The position numbers were made by a program, and so were the translations under genes. Shown here one piece after another: positions 38,620-48,025 of a DNA stretch of 64,000 bases. The stretch comes from JASHPR01 sp963729365 (GTDB lineage: Bacteria > Actinomycetota > Actinomycetes > Streptosporangiales > Streptosporangiaceae). How positions within the stretch are numbered: the stretch's first letter is position 1; each line of letters opens with the position of its first letter. The DNA lies in assembly GCA_963729365.1 (NCBI GenBank), contig CAVSNQ010000018.1, positions 372,001-436,000 on the forward strand, written 5' to 3'. Below the pieces are notes generated by a model. It had not been told where the DNA came from and made no database searches. It worked only from the letters and a program-made list of their open reading frames with translations.

Positions 38620-39641
38620 CCAACTGGGTGCTGCACGTTGACCTCGACCAGTTCATCGCGGCCGTCGAGGTGCTGCGGCATCCGGAGCTGCGCGGGCGGC
38701 CGGTGGTCGTCGGCGGTGACGGCGACCCGGCCAAGCGCGGGGTCGTCGCTACCGCCTCCTACGAGGCCCGGGAGTACGGCGTGCATTCCGGGCTGCCGAT
38801 GCGGACCGCGGCGAGGCGGTGCCCCGACGCGGTGTTCCTGCCCGTCGACCGGGCAGCCTACGAGGCGGTCTCAGCCGAGGTCATGACCGCGGTGCGGGAA
38901 CTCGGCTACGTCACCGAGGAGCTCGGCTGGGACGAGGCCTTCGTGGCTGCCGAGACCGGCGACCCGGAAGCGGTGGCCGGGCAGATCCAGCAGCACATCA
39001 AGGCCGCCACGCAGCTCGACTCCTCGGTCGGCATCGGGGAGAACCGGATCCAGGCCAAGCTCGCGTCGAACTTCGCCAAGCCCGCCGGGGTCTTCCGGCT
39101 GACCCACCACAACTGGTTCAGCGTTATGGGCGGGCGGCCGACGGGCGCGCTGCTGGGCATCGGCGCGAAGACCGAGCGCAAGCTGGCCGAGCTTGGTCTT
39201 GGCACGGTGGCCGAACTGGCCGACGCGGACATTGCCGCCGTGGCCGCCAGGCTCGGGCCAACGATCGGGCCGTGGCTGGTCCAGACCGCCCGCGGTCTGG
39301 GCTCGGCCGAGGTCTCGGCCGAGCCCTATGTGCCGCGCTCGCGCAGCCGCGAGACCACCTTCCAGCGAAACATCGAGGACTGGGCGCAGGTGCGCGAGGA
39401 GGTGCTGCGACTGGCCGGCCAGGTGACCCGCGACGTCGAGGCCGAGCAGCGGCCGGCCGTGCGCATCGTGGTGAAGGTCAGGCACGCGCCCTTCTTCACC
39501 AGCACCCATGGCCAGACCCTGGCCGAGCCGGCCAGCGACGAGGGCGTGATCGGCCAGGCCGCGCTCGCCGCGCTGGACAAGTTCACCGACCGGCGGCCGG
39601 TCCGGCTGCTCGGCGTGCGCGCCGAGTTCGCGCCGGACTAG
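38616..39641 (+). CDS. Y-family DNA polymerase, DinB2-like with aliphatic steric gate
   Basis: A 341-residue polymerase. The first metal site is HVDLDQFIAAVE, so position 14, normally Phe/Tyr, is Ile. The second site is ELGWDEAFVA in place of the usual SIDEAFLD. Helix-hairpin-helix and little-finger regions follow (LLGIGAKTERKLAELGLGTV, RSRETTFQRNIEDW). Mycobacterial DinB2 has Leu at this gate and incorporates ribonucleotides; this protein should behave similarly (inference). Overlap with the deaminase gene (ATGA) couples the two. Length is typical. Confidence 0.87.
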   Translation: MTNWVLHVDLDQFIAAVEVLRHPELRGRPVVVGGDGDPAKRGVVATASYEAREYGVHSGLPMRTAARRCPDAVFLPVDRAAYEAVSAEVMTAVRELGYVTEELGWDEAFVAAETGDPEAVAGQIQQHIKAATQLDSSVGIGENRIQAKLASNFAKPAGVFRLTHHNWFSVMGGRPTGALLGIGAKTERKLAELGLGTVAELADADIAAVAARLGPTIGPWLVQTARGLGSAEVSAEPYVPRSRSRETTFQRNIEDWAQVREEVLRLAGQVTRDVEAEQRPAVRIVVKVRHAPFFTSTHGQTLAEPASDEGVIGQAALAALDKFTDRRPVRLLGVRAEFAPD

Positions 39642-39649
39642 GGTCCCCA

Positions 39650-39680
39650 ATCCTCGAGCTCGGGCAGTTCGAGGCCGCGG
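39650..39680 (+). repeat. 31-base near-copy of an internal lysA segment
   Basis: Thirty of 31 bases match lysA at 45670-45700 (TCCTCGAGCTCG, one mismatch, then GCAGTTCGAGGCCGCGG). It lies just after the polymerase stop and just before the RHS gene; lysA lies just after the immunity gene. It looks like a leftover of lysA-like sequence at the island edge. Confidence 0.6.
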
Positions 39681-39759
39681 CGGCCTGGTCACCGGGCCGC
39701 TGAGGCGAATCTGCTGCGATCTTCGGGGCGTACCGGTACAGTCTGGGCAAGGGGAACGA

Positions 39760-42700
39760 ATGCCGATACGGCAGGAGATATCCGTGCCTCCGGCCGAGAC
39801 AGGGACGGCCATGCCAGCGGAGCAGCAGCTCATCAACCGCCCGATCCAGGAATTGTTCGGCCGGCACCTCGGCTACGGGTTCGCCGGCATCGGGGTGTCC
39901 ACGGCGATAGGAAACTACACCGAGACCGACGTCGACCTCGCGTTTGCCGGCGGCATCCTGGGCCTGCTCACCTGGGCGAGGACCTACAACTCGCTGAGCA
40001 CGGCCGCCGGGGTGCTTGGTCGCGGCTGGGCCACCTCCTTAGGGGCGAGCCTGACGATCACGCAGCAGGGGATCATCCGCCACTCCATCGCAGCCGTGCA
40101 GTTCCACGACGTGGACGGCCGGGTGCTGGCGTTCACCGAGAACCCGGACGGGTCGTTCACGCGCCCGCAGGACCTGGACGCCGACCTCACCCGCGACGCC
40201 GACGGCGGCTTCACGCTCACGTTCAACGCCGGGGACGTCTGGTCCTTCGACGCCAGCGGCCGGCCGACCGGCAAGTCCCTCGAGGGGCAGGCCGTCACGC
40301 TTGACTACGACGGCGACGGGCGGCTGGCGCGGGCCGTGCATTCGTCGGGACCGCAGCTGACGTTCGGGTATGACGCCAGCGGCCGGCTCACCCAGGCGTC
40401 GGCCAGCGACGGCCGCACGGTCTCCTACGGCTACGCCCCCGACGGGACGCTGAGCGCCGTGACGTTCCCGGGCGGCGGCGTGGCCAGCTACGCCAGCAGC
40501 GAGGGAGTGATCAGCGGCGTCACCGACGCGGACGGCAACCTCGTGCTGACGAACACGTTCGGGACCGACGGGCGGGTGGCACGGCAGGACTATCCCTCCG
40601 GCGGGGCGGCCACCTTCGACTATGACGCGGCGGCCGGCACGACCACGGTGACCAGCGCGCCGTCGGGAGCACAGGTCACGTTCCAGGCCGACCAGGACGG
40701 GCGCATGGTTCGGGTCGCAGATCCGCTGGGGAACACGGCGACATTCGGCTACGACGGGAACGGCCGGCTGAATCAGGGCGTGACGGCCGGGGGTACCCAG
40801 TACGGCCAGACCTATGACGGCAACGGCAATGTGCTGTCCAGCACCTACGGCGGGGCGACGACGAGCTGGACCTACGACGGGGCGAACCGGGTCACCTCGA
40901 TGACCGATCCGACCGGCGCCGTTACGAGCTACTCCTACACCGGCACCAGCCGCATCCCGTCGCAGGTGACGGCGCCCACCGGCGGCATCACGCGGCTCGA
41001 GGCGACTGGCGGCCTGGTCGCCGCGCGGACCGACGCGGACGGCCACACGACGATCTATCGCTACGACGGGGCGGGAAACCTGACTTCGGTCACCGACCCG
41101 CTCGGCGAGACGTGGCAGTTCGGCTTTGACGCCGCGGGCAACCGGATCTCGTTGACCACCCCCTCCGGTGAGGTCACCCAGTACGAATACGACGCCGCGA
41201 ACCGGCTCACCGCCAGCATCGACCCCTCCGGCGCCACCATGCACTACCAGTACTCGGCGGCCGGGCAGCTGCTGGAGACCACGGACCAGACCGGTGCGGT
41301 CTATAGGAGCGGCTACAACGCGTCCGGGCAGCTCACGAGCGTCACCGACCCGCTCGGCCGGACGGCCAGCTATGAGTACGACGCCGACGGCTACCCGGTC
41401 TCGTTCACCGACTTCGCTGGGCGGGTGAGCAGCGCCGTCCACGACCCGCTCGGCCGGCCCACGTCGATGACGGGCCCGGACGGCACCGAGGTGGGGTACA
41501 CCTACGACCCGGACGGGCACGTGCTCTCCACGCGCACCCCGTCGGGGACCAGCACGGCCCGGTACGACGCGCGGGGCAACCAGATCTCGGTCACCGACCC
41601 GACCGGCGCGACGACCCGTTACGAGTACGACGCGGCCGACCGCCAGATCGCCACGACGAGCCCGGACGGGGCTGTCTGGCGCACGGCGTATGACGCGTCT
41701 GGCCACGCGATCTCGAGCACCAACCCGCTGGACGCGGTGACCCGCCGGGTGTTCACACAAGCCGGGAACCTGGCCGCGGTCATCGACCCGCTCGGCGGCG
41801 AGACCAGCTACACCAGGGACGCGGACGGCCGGATCAGGGAGCTCACGGATCCGCAGGGCGGGATCACCCGCTACGCCTACGACCCGGACGGCCGCCAGAT
41901 ATCGGTCACCACGCCGGCCTGCTCACCACGTTCCGGTACAACGCGGCCGGGAGACTGTCGGCGGTCGTGAACCCGCGCGGCTGGGTCACCAGCTGTGAGT
42001 ACTCGGCGCGCGGTGAGCGCACCGCGGTGATCAGCCCTTCCGGCGCCGTCCGGCGCCGCCGGTACGACGCCGCCGCGCAGCTGACCGAGTCCGTCGACGC
42101 CAACGGGTCAGTGACCGGCTACGGCTACGACAACGCGGGGCAGCTGACGTCGGTCACCGACGCCAAGGGCGCCGTCACCCGGTACGGCTACGACGCGGCG
42201 GGGCGGCTGCTGACCGTCACCGACCCGCTGGGCCGGACCACGACCCGCGCCTACGACGGCGCCGGGCGCCTGATCACCATCACCGACCCGTCGGGGCACG
42301 CGCAGCACATGGCCTACGACGCGGCCAACCGGCTGGTCAGCAAGTCCGCCGAGGGCGCCGTCGAGGTGACGTTCGACTACGACGCGGCGGGGCGCCGGAC
42401 CAGCATGACCGACGCCACCGGCACCACCCGCTACGGCTACGACGCGGCCGGACGGCTGGTGACGGTCACCGACCCCGACGGCGGAGCCACCACGGCCGGC
42501 TATGACGCCGCGGGTCAGCGCGTCTCGCTGGCCTACCCCAGCGGCCTGGAGCTCGGTTACTCCTACGACCTGAACGGGCGGCTGGTCAGCCTGCAGGACT
42601 CCCGCGCCGGAGACGCCCGCTACGCGCTCGACCCGGACGGCCGGCTGCTCACCGAGCAGCTCCCCGGGCGGCTCGCCCGGCGTTACCGCTACTCCCATGG

Positions 42701-44534
42701 TCTGCTGCGCCGATTCACGGTGATCCGCGACGGTCATCCGGTGGCGGCCACCTCGTTCCGCCGCGACCCGGACGGGCGGATCATCACCGAGCGCCACGAC
42801 TCCCGGCTTCGCGAATACCGCTACGACCCGGCCGGCCAGCTCGTCTTCGCGGGCCAGCGGGACGAACCCGGGCAGTTCCCGCGCCCCGGTGCGCCGCAGC
42901 CACCGCACCGGCGCGAACAGCACCTGACCTACGACGCCGTGGGCAACCGGACCAGCCTGCGGCTCGGCGACTCGGAGGCCCGCTACCACTACGACGCCGC
43001 CGACCAGCTGCTGGCGTGGCAGGCCGGTGGCCGGCGCACCGAATACCGGTACGACTCTTGCGGCCGGCTCACCGAGGAGGCAGGCGACGGCCGCCGCCGC
43101 GTCATCGGCTACGACGGCTTCGGCATGCCGACCGTGATCACCAGGAGCGAGCCGGGCGAGCAGGAGCGGGTCGAGGCGGTCTACAACGGGGACGGCCTGC
43201 TCACCTTGCTGACGGCCAGCCGCGAGCACCGCGACGAGGAACGGGCCGCGTCCGTCCGCTACCGCTGGGGCTCGTTCGGCCGGATCCCGCAGATCCTCGC
43301 GCAGCGCGCCGAGCCCGCGCTCGACGACGCCGAACGCGACCGGGCCAGGCTCAGCGCGGACTTTGCCTACGGCTACGGCCGCACGTTCGCCAGCTGGGAG
43401 CATGGCGCCGCCACGTTCCACCATGACGCGTTCGGCTCGGCGGTCCGCACCGACGACACCGCGGACTGGGTCGAGGCCAGTCACTACGACCCGTTCGGCG
43501 TGCCGGAATACCCCGGGCCCACGGAACCGGGCCGCCCGCCGGAACTGCCGCGGTTCGGCTACCGCGGGGAACTCGCCCTCGGGCCGATGATCTACCTGCG
43601 GGCCCGGTTCTACGACGCGCTGCTCGGCCGGTTCACCACGCGGGATCCGGCGACCACGCTGACCGGGCCGGCCCAGGCGCGCAACCCGTATGTCTACGCC
43701 GCGAACGACCCGATCCGCTTCACCGACCCCCTCGGCACGTTCATCCTGGTCCCCGGCGGCCGCATCGCCCAGCTCGCCCGGCCCACCACCGTGCCCACGC
43801 ACTCGGGCGTCCCCGGCACGATCGCGATCAGCCAGCACGTGCTGGTGAGCGCCTCCGATCCCCAGGTCAAGGCGCTGCAGGCGGCCTGGCGCTGGATGAT
43901 CAGCCACTACGGCGCGCCGCGAAGCGCCCAGGCCGAGTTCGGCGACTGGGTACGGCTGTGCGCGCTGCGGCCGTACGGCTTCTCCTGCCAGGGCCAGCTC
44001 GCCCTCGACTTCGAGGGATTCAACCTGAATTACTCGCTCGAGGGAGCGTTCCACGCGGGCATCAAGATTGTCCTCGCATCGATAAGCGCCGGGGTCATCG
44101 GCGGGTTCCTCTTCCCGCTGTCGGGCGGCGTGCGCGTTGTCAGCAATCCCGTTGAGCAATATGAGGTCGGAATATATAAAGACCTCGAAGCGCGGTCCGT
44201 GTCCGGCGACGACCTCGCCATCCACCATGTTCCCCAGAAATGGCAGGCCGGACAGGTAATCGACGACTACGACTGGATCAATGCCCCGTCCATCGCGCTC
44301 CCGACCGGCGAGCACCGGCCTATTCCCAATGTCAGGGGCGACTACACGGGCACCCCGCAGGAGCTGATCGAGCAGGACATCGAGAACCTGCGCGTCTACA
44401 CCAATGCCCCACCCGAGGCGATCCAGGCTCTGATCGACCTCATCAACTCGCTGTATCCTGGCCTCCTGCCGGAGGAGGGCGAGGGCGGAGCCGAAGGTGA
44501 GGCGGGGGACGGAGCGGCGGCCGGAGGAGAATGA
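39760..44534 (+). CDS. RHS/YD-repeat polymorphic toxin with HNH-like C-terminus, apparent 1-base frameshift
   Basis: The N-terminus (VDLAFAGGILGLLTWARTYNS) is a DUF6531-type RHS start. About 40 YD repeats follow (YDAAGRLT...TDP pattern), then the RHS core end YLRARFYDALLGRF with NPYVYAANDPIRF and TDPLG at about 43735. The last 265 residues are the variable toxin part: a hydrophobic helix (44063-44130), then YEVGIYKDLEARS, DLAIHHVPQKWQ (His pair at 44223-44228), PSIALPTGEHRPIP and GDYTGTPQELI, an HNH/treble-clef-like nuclease layout. At 41914-41919 the frame slips by one base beside GCCGGCC; repeats continue unchanged. A TTA Leu codon occurs at 40039. A GTG start at 39784 with AGGAG is an alternative. 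No secretion signal was seen. Confidence 0.85.
40300..43150 (+). repeat. YD (Tyr-Asp) coding repeats of the RHS protein
   Basis: Degenerate units of about 60-63 bases encode YDA-x-GRL-x-x-x-TDP-x-G variants. They fold into the RHS beta-cocoon that encloses the toxin domain. They are coding repeats, not a DNA array. Confidence 0.85.
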
Positions 44535-44923
44535 ACAGCGAGGAATTTGTCGATGGGATTCATAAAGCCGTCTACAAGCCATCGATAGACGCGGTTATCA
44601 AGACCATAGCGAACCCGCCAGGCAGGCGGCCGAGGCGCGATCTCGTCGAGCTCAGCTCCTGGTACAACGCGCTTTCCGATGACGACCAGGCACACGTGGG
44701 GGCGGTCGTCCGCCGAGCGGTCGACCAGGCGATTTTCAACCTGCTGAGCGTGCTTGACGGGGTCATGGCCATCGACGACAAGGGCCCCGACCTTTACCTG
44801 CGCACCGGCGATGGCACGCTGCTGAACGATCCGTCGGAAAACGAACTGCACGCGCTGTTCCAGATAGCCGTGGATCACGAGCTCGGCTACGTCGACGAGC
44901 AGGGCCGCCCGCTGCCGGACTAG
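44531..44923 (+). CDS. Candidate immunity protein for the RHS toxin
   Basis: A 130-residue acidic protein whose ATG overlaps the toxin stop as ATGA, the usual layout of toxin-immunity pairs. It contains FVDGIHKAVYKPSIDAVIKT, ELSSWYNALSDDDQAHVGAV and ENELHALFQIAVDHELGYVD, and is predicted mostly helical. No known immunity family was recognised. Base composition is visibly more A/T-rich than lysA downstream, like the toxin tip, suggesting joint recent acquisition. Role as immunity is inferred from position and size. Confidence 0.65.
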   Translation: MNSEEFVDGIHKAVYKPSIDAVIKTIANPPGRRPRRDLVELSSWYNALSDDDQAHVGAVVRRAVDQAIFNLLSVLDGVMAIDDKGPDLYLRTGDGTLLNDPSENELHALFQIAVDHELGYVDEQGRPLPD

Positions 44924-45042
44924 GGCGCCCCCTCCGGGTTACAGTGTGGGCCTGCACCGTCGTCGCCGCCGTAATCGGGATCAGGGCCTGCCGCCTGGGG
45001 TGGCGACAGCGGCGATCCGCTCAGGAGTGACGTAGAACGGCC

Positions 45043-46335
45043 ATGCCCGATCTGTCGCTGTTCCCGCCGTCGGCTGCCATCGACGGAGACGATCTCCGGG
45101 TTGGCGGCTGCCTGCTCGGGGAGGTGGCCAGCCAGTTCGGCACGCCCGCCTATGTGATCGACGAGCAGGCACTGCGCTCGCGGGCCCGGGAGTACGTCAC
45201 CACGCTCGGCCGTCGGCATCCCCAGAGCCTGGTCTGCTTCGCCGCGAAGGCGTATCCGTCGGCGTCGATCATCCGGATCCTGGCCGAGGAGGGCCTGGGC
45301 TGTGACGTCGTCGGTGGCGGCGAGCTGCGCATCGCCCTGGCCGCCGGCGTCGCTCCCGAGAAGATCGTCATGCACGGCAACGCCAAGACCGACGACGACA
45401 TCCAGGCCGCTCTGGATGCCCGTATCGGCTACATCGTGGTGGACGGGTTCGACGACATCGACCGGCTCGGCAGGCTCGCCCGCGACCGCACCCCGGTGCT
45501 GCTGCGGGTCAATCCGGCCATCGACTCGCCGACGCACGCGGCGCTGGCCACCGGGGGTGCCGGGGCCAAGTTCGGCGTGCCGCTCGCGCAGGTGCCGGCG
45601 GCGGTCGCCCGCCTGCGCGCGGTCGCCGCCATCGACCTGCGCGGCTTGCACGTGCACATCGGCTCGCAGATCCTCGAGCTCGAGCAGTTCGAGGCCGCGG
45701 TCGCCATGCTGGCCGCCCTGGAGCGCTTCCCCGTCTATGACTTCGGCGGCGGCCTCGGCGTGCGGTACGTTCCCGGGGACGCCGCGCCGCCGGTCGACCA
45801 GTACGCCGAGCTCCTGGTCGCCGCGGCGCAGCGGCATCTTGGCGCGGACATCGAGATCCTGATCGAGCCCGGGCGCTCGGTGGTCGCCCGGGCCGGGATG
45901 ACCCTGTACCGGGTGGTGACCGTAAAGCGCTCCACCCGGGTGCACGTCGCCGTGGACGGCGGCATGGGCGACAACCTCGAGCCTTCGCTGTACGGGCAGC
46001 GCTTCACCCCACTGGTCGTGGGCCGATGGGACGCCGACCCCGTGGTCGCCGATCTCGTCGGCCGGCACTGCGAGTCGGGCGACGTCATCACCCCGGACGT
46101 CCCGCTGGCTAGCCCTCAGGTGGGCGACCTGGTCGTGGTGCCGGTCACCGGGGCGTACTGCTTCACCATGGCCAACAACTACAACGCCGCACTGCGCCCG
46201 CCGGTGGTGCTGTGCGCCGGCGGCCAGGCCCGCCTCGCGGTCCGCCGCGAGACCTACGCCGACCTGTTCGCCCGCGAAGTCGGCCTGCCCGCCGCGCTCT
46301 CCACCGGCCGGCCTGCCTCATCATCGGGTAGCTGA
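45043..46335 (+). CDS. lysA: Diaminopimelate decarboxylase family PLP enzyme
   Basis: A 430-residue fold-type III decarboxylase. Lys69 in LVCFAAKAYPS binds PLP; HVHIGSQILE, YDFGGGLGVRY (phosphate-binding Gly loop), EPGRSVVARAG and the C-terminal AYCFTMANNYN follow. The reaction is meso-diaminopimelate to lysine. A related actinobacterial subgroup (arginine or ornithine decarboxylase-like, or biosynthetic paralogs) cannot be excluded since this gene is not with thrA/hom. ATG with a weak GAACGG upstream. It lies 119 bases after the immunity gene. Confidence 0.85.
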   Translation: MPDLSLFPPSAAIDGDDLRVGGCLLGEVASQFGTPAYVIDEQALRSRAREYVTTLGRRHPQSLVCFAAKAYPSASIIRILAEEGLGCDVVGGGELRIALAAGVAPEKIVMHGNAKTDDDIQAALDARIGYIVVDGFDDIDRLGRLARDRTPVLLRVNPAIDSPTHAALATGGAGAKFGVPLAQVPAAVARLRAVAAIDLRGLHVHIGSQILELEQFEAAVAMLAALERFPVYDFGGGLGVRYVPGDAAPPVDQYAELLVAAAQRHLGADIEILIEPGRSVVARAGMTLYRVVTVKRSTRVHVAVDGGMGDNLEPSLYGQRFTPLVVGRWDADPVVADLVGRHCESGDVITPDVPLASPQVGDLVVVPVTGAYCFTMANNYNAALRPPVVLCAGGQARLAVRRETYADLFAREVGLPAALSTGRPASSSGS

Positions 46336-46492
46336 GACGCATATAGGGCCCGTCCCGCAGCGGCGCACCTGCGCTCAGCCCCGGGGGCCGTGCCACCCGC
46401 GGCCCAGCGGTAATGAGAACCTCAGGTACATCGGTGCTTAACATAGGCATCGACCCCGCGGGCCATCACCGGTTGGCAGGAGGTCCCAAGCT

Positions 46493-47731
46493 ATGACCGA
46501 AGGCGCACAGCAGACGGGCAGCGATAAGACCGCTGTTCGTCCGTTCCAGGTAAATGTTCCGGAAGCAGAGCTTGCCGAACTCCGCAGGCGCATCAACGCG
46601 GCGAAGTGGCCCGAGCGGGAAACGGTCACGGATGATTCGCAAGGCGTGCCTCTCGCGATGATTCAGGAACTCGCACGCTATTGGGCCGCAGATTACGATT
46701 GGCGCAAGTGCGAGGCGAAACTGAACGCCCTGCCGCAGTTCATGACCGAGATCGACGGGCTCGACATTCATTTCATTCACGTCCGCTCGGACCACGACAA
46801 TGCGTTGCCGCTCATCGTCACGCACGGGTGGCCCGGCTCGGTCATCGAGCAGCTCAAGATCATCGACCGGCTCGCCAATCCCACGGCCCACGGCGCGAGC
46901 GCATCGGACGCTTTCCATCTGGTGATCCCGTCAATGCCGGGCTACGGGTTCTCCGGCAAGCCGGCCGCTACCGGCTGGGACCCGGCCCGCATCGCCCGTG
47001 CCTGGGTCGTGCTGATGAAGCGCCTGGGATACCCGCACTTTGTGTCCCAAGGCGGCGACTGGGGCGGGGCGGTCACGAACGTGATGGCGCAACAGGCACC
47101 TCCGGAGTTGCTCGGCATTCACGTCAACTTCCCCGGCACGGTTCCGCGCGATGTGGCCAAGGCGCTCCAGTCCGGCGACCCGCCGCCCTCCGGTCTCTCA
47201 GCCGACGAAAGACGCGCGTACGAGCAGCTGACCACCTTGTATACGAGGCGGCGCGCCTACGCAGCCTTGATGGGGACGCGGCCGCAGACGCTGTACGGAT
47301 TGGCGGACTCACCCGTCGGCCTGGCCGCCTGGCTCCTTGACCACGGCGACGGCTGGGGCCAGCCGGCGCCGCCGGTCACCTCGGCCGTGCTCGGGCACAC
47401 CAGCCACGGACACCCCGCAGGCGACCTGACCCGAGACGACGTCCTGGACAACATCACGCTCTACTGGGTGACAAGCACGGCGGTTTCGTCGGCCCGCCTC
47501 TACTGGGAAAATAAGCTCAGCCTTTACAACGCCGTCGGCGTCTCCGTCCCGGCTGCCGTGACCGTCTTTCCCGGCGAGAACTACCAGGCCCCGCGGAGCT
47601 GGACAGAGCAGGCGTATCACAACCTGATCTACTTCAACGAGGCAGACAAAGGCGGGCACTTCGCGGCCTGGGAACAGCCGCAACTCTTTTCAGAAGAGGT
47701 TCGCGCGGGCTTCAGGCCACTGCGCAAATAG
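46493..47731 (+). CDS. Epoxide hydrolase (EHN domain, alpha/beta fold)
   Basis: A 412-residue protein. The N-terminal EHN region includes LAELRRRINAAKWPE and YWAADYDWRKCEAKLNALPQ. The alpha/beta domain has the oxyanion motif HGWPGS (111-116), nucleophile Asp189 in GGDWGG and the base His in KGGHFAAWEQP near 388. It matches microsomal/juvenile-hormone-type epoxide hydrolases, which open epoxides to diols. AGGAGGT precedes the ATG. It appears monocistronic. Confidence 0.9.
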   Translation: MTEGAQQTGSDKTAVRPFQVNVPEAELAELRRRINAAKWPERETVTDDSQGVPLAMIQELARYWAADYDWRKCEAKLNALPQFMTEIDGLDIHFIHVRSDHDNALPLIVTHGWPGSVIEQLKIIDRLANPTAHGASASDAFHLVIPSMPGYGFSGKPAATGWDPARIARAWVVLMKRLGYPHFVSQGGDWGGAVTNVMAQQAPPELLGIHVNFPGTVPRDVAKALQSGDPPPSGLSADERRAYEQLTTLYTRRRAYAALMGTRPQTLYGLADSPVGLAAWLLDHGDGWGQPAPPVTSAVLGHTSHGHPAGDLTRDDVLDNITLYWVTSTAVSSARLYWENKLSLYNAVGVSVPAAVTVFPGENYQAPRSWTEQAYHNLIYFNEADKGGHFAAWEQPQLFSEEVRAGFRPLRK

Positions 47732-48025
47732 TGGAATAAAGGAGCCCGCCCGAACCGGACGCGGACCATCCCCTGCGGCGCAGAGCACCCAGATCTGCAT
47801 GACGTGCGCCGGCGAGGCCCGTGCTGCGGTTTTAGCCGGTGGCGTTCGCGGCTTATGCCGCGAGGTCGTGTGTCATGACTGAACCCTCGGCGGGTCGCTG
47901 GGATGGGAGCCGGCCGGGGCGTCATTGCGCCGGCTGCGGAACCGGTTGATTCCGGCGCGCGCGGCCCGCCACCCGCTGAGCGGATACTCTGGCCGGCCCG
48001 CCCATCGCGAATAGGCTCGGTAGGC

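Noticed and set aside
40300..43150. CRISPR-like or satellite repeat
   Set aside because: The repetition is at the protein level (YD units) with degenerate DNA, no spacers and an open reading frame throughout.
41967..44534. Second half of the RHS gene as an independent gene
   Set aside because: YD repeats continue without a break, there is no ribosome site, and the frame change is explained by one missing base at 41914-41919.
42108..44582. Minus-strand 824-codon frame opposite the RHS gene
   Set aside because: Val/Gly/Arg-rich translation produced by antisense YD repeats; no start context.
47876..47950. 24-residue micro-ORF ending in CAGCGTG
   Set aside because: No ribosome site or conserved context; such frames are expected by chance between genes.
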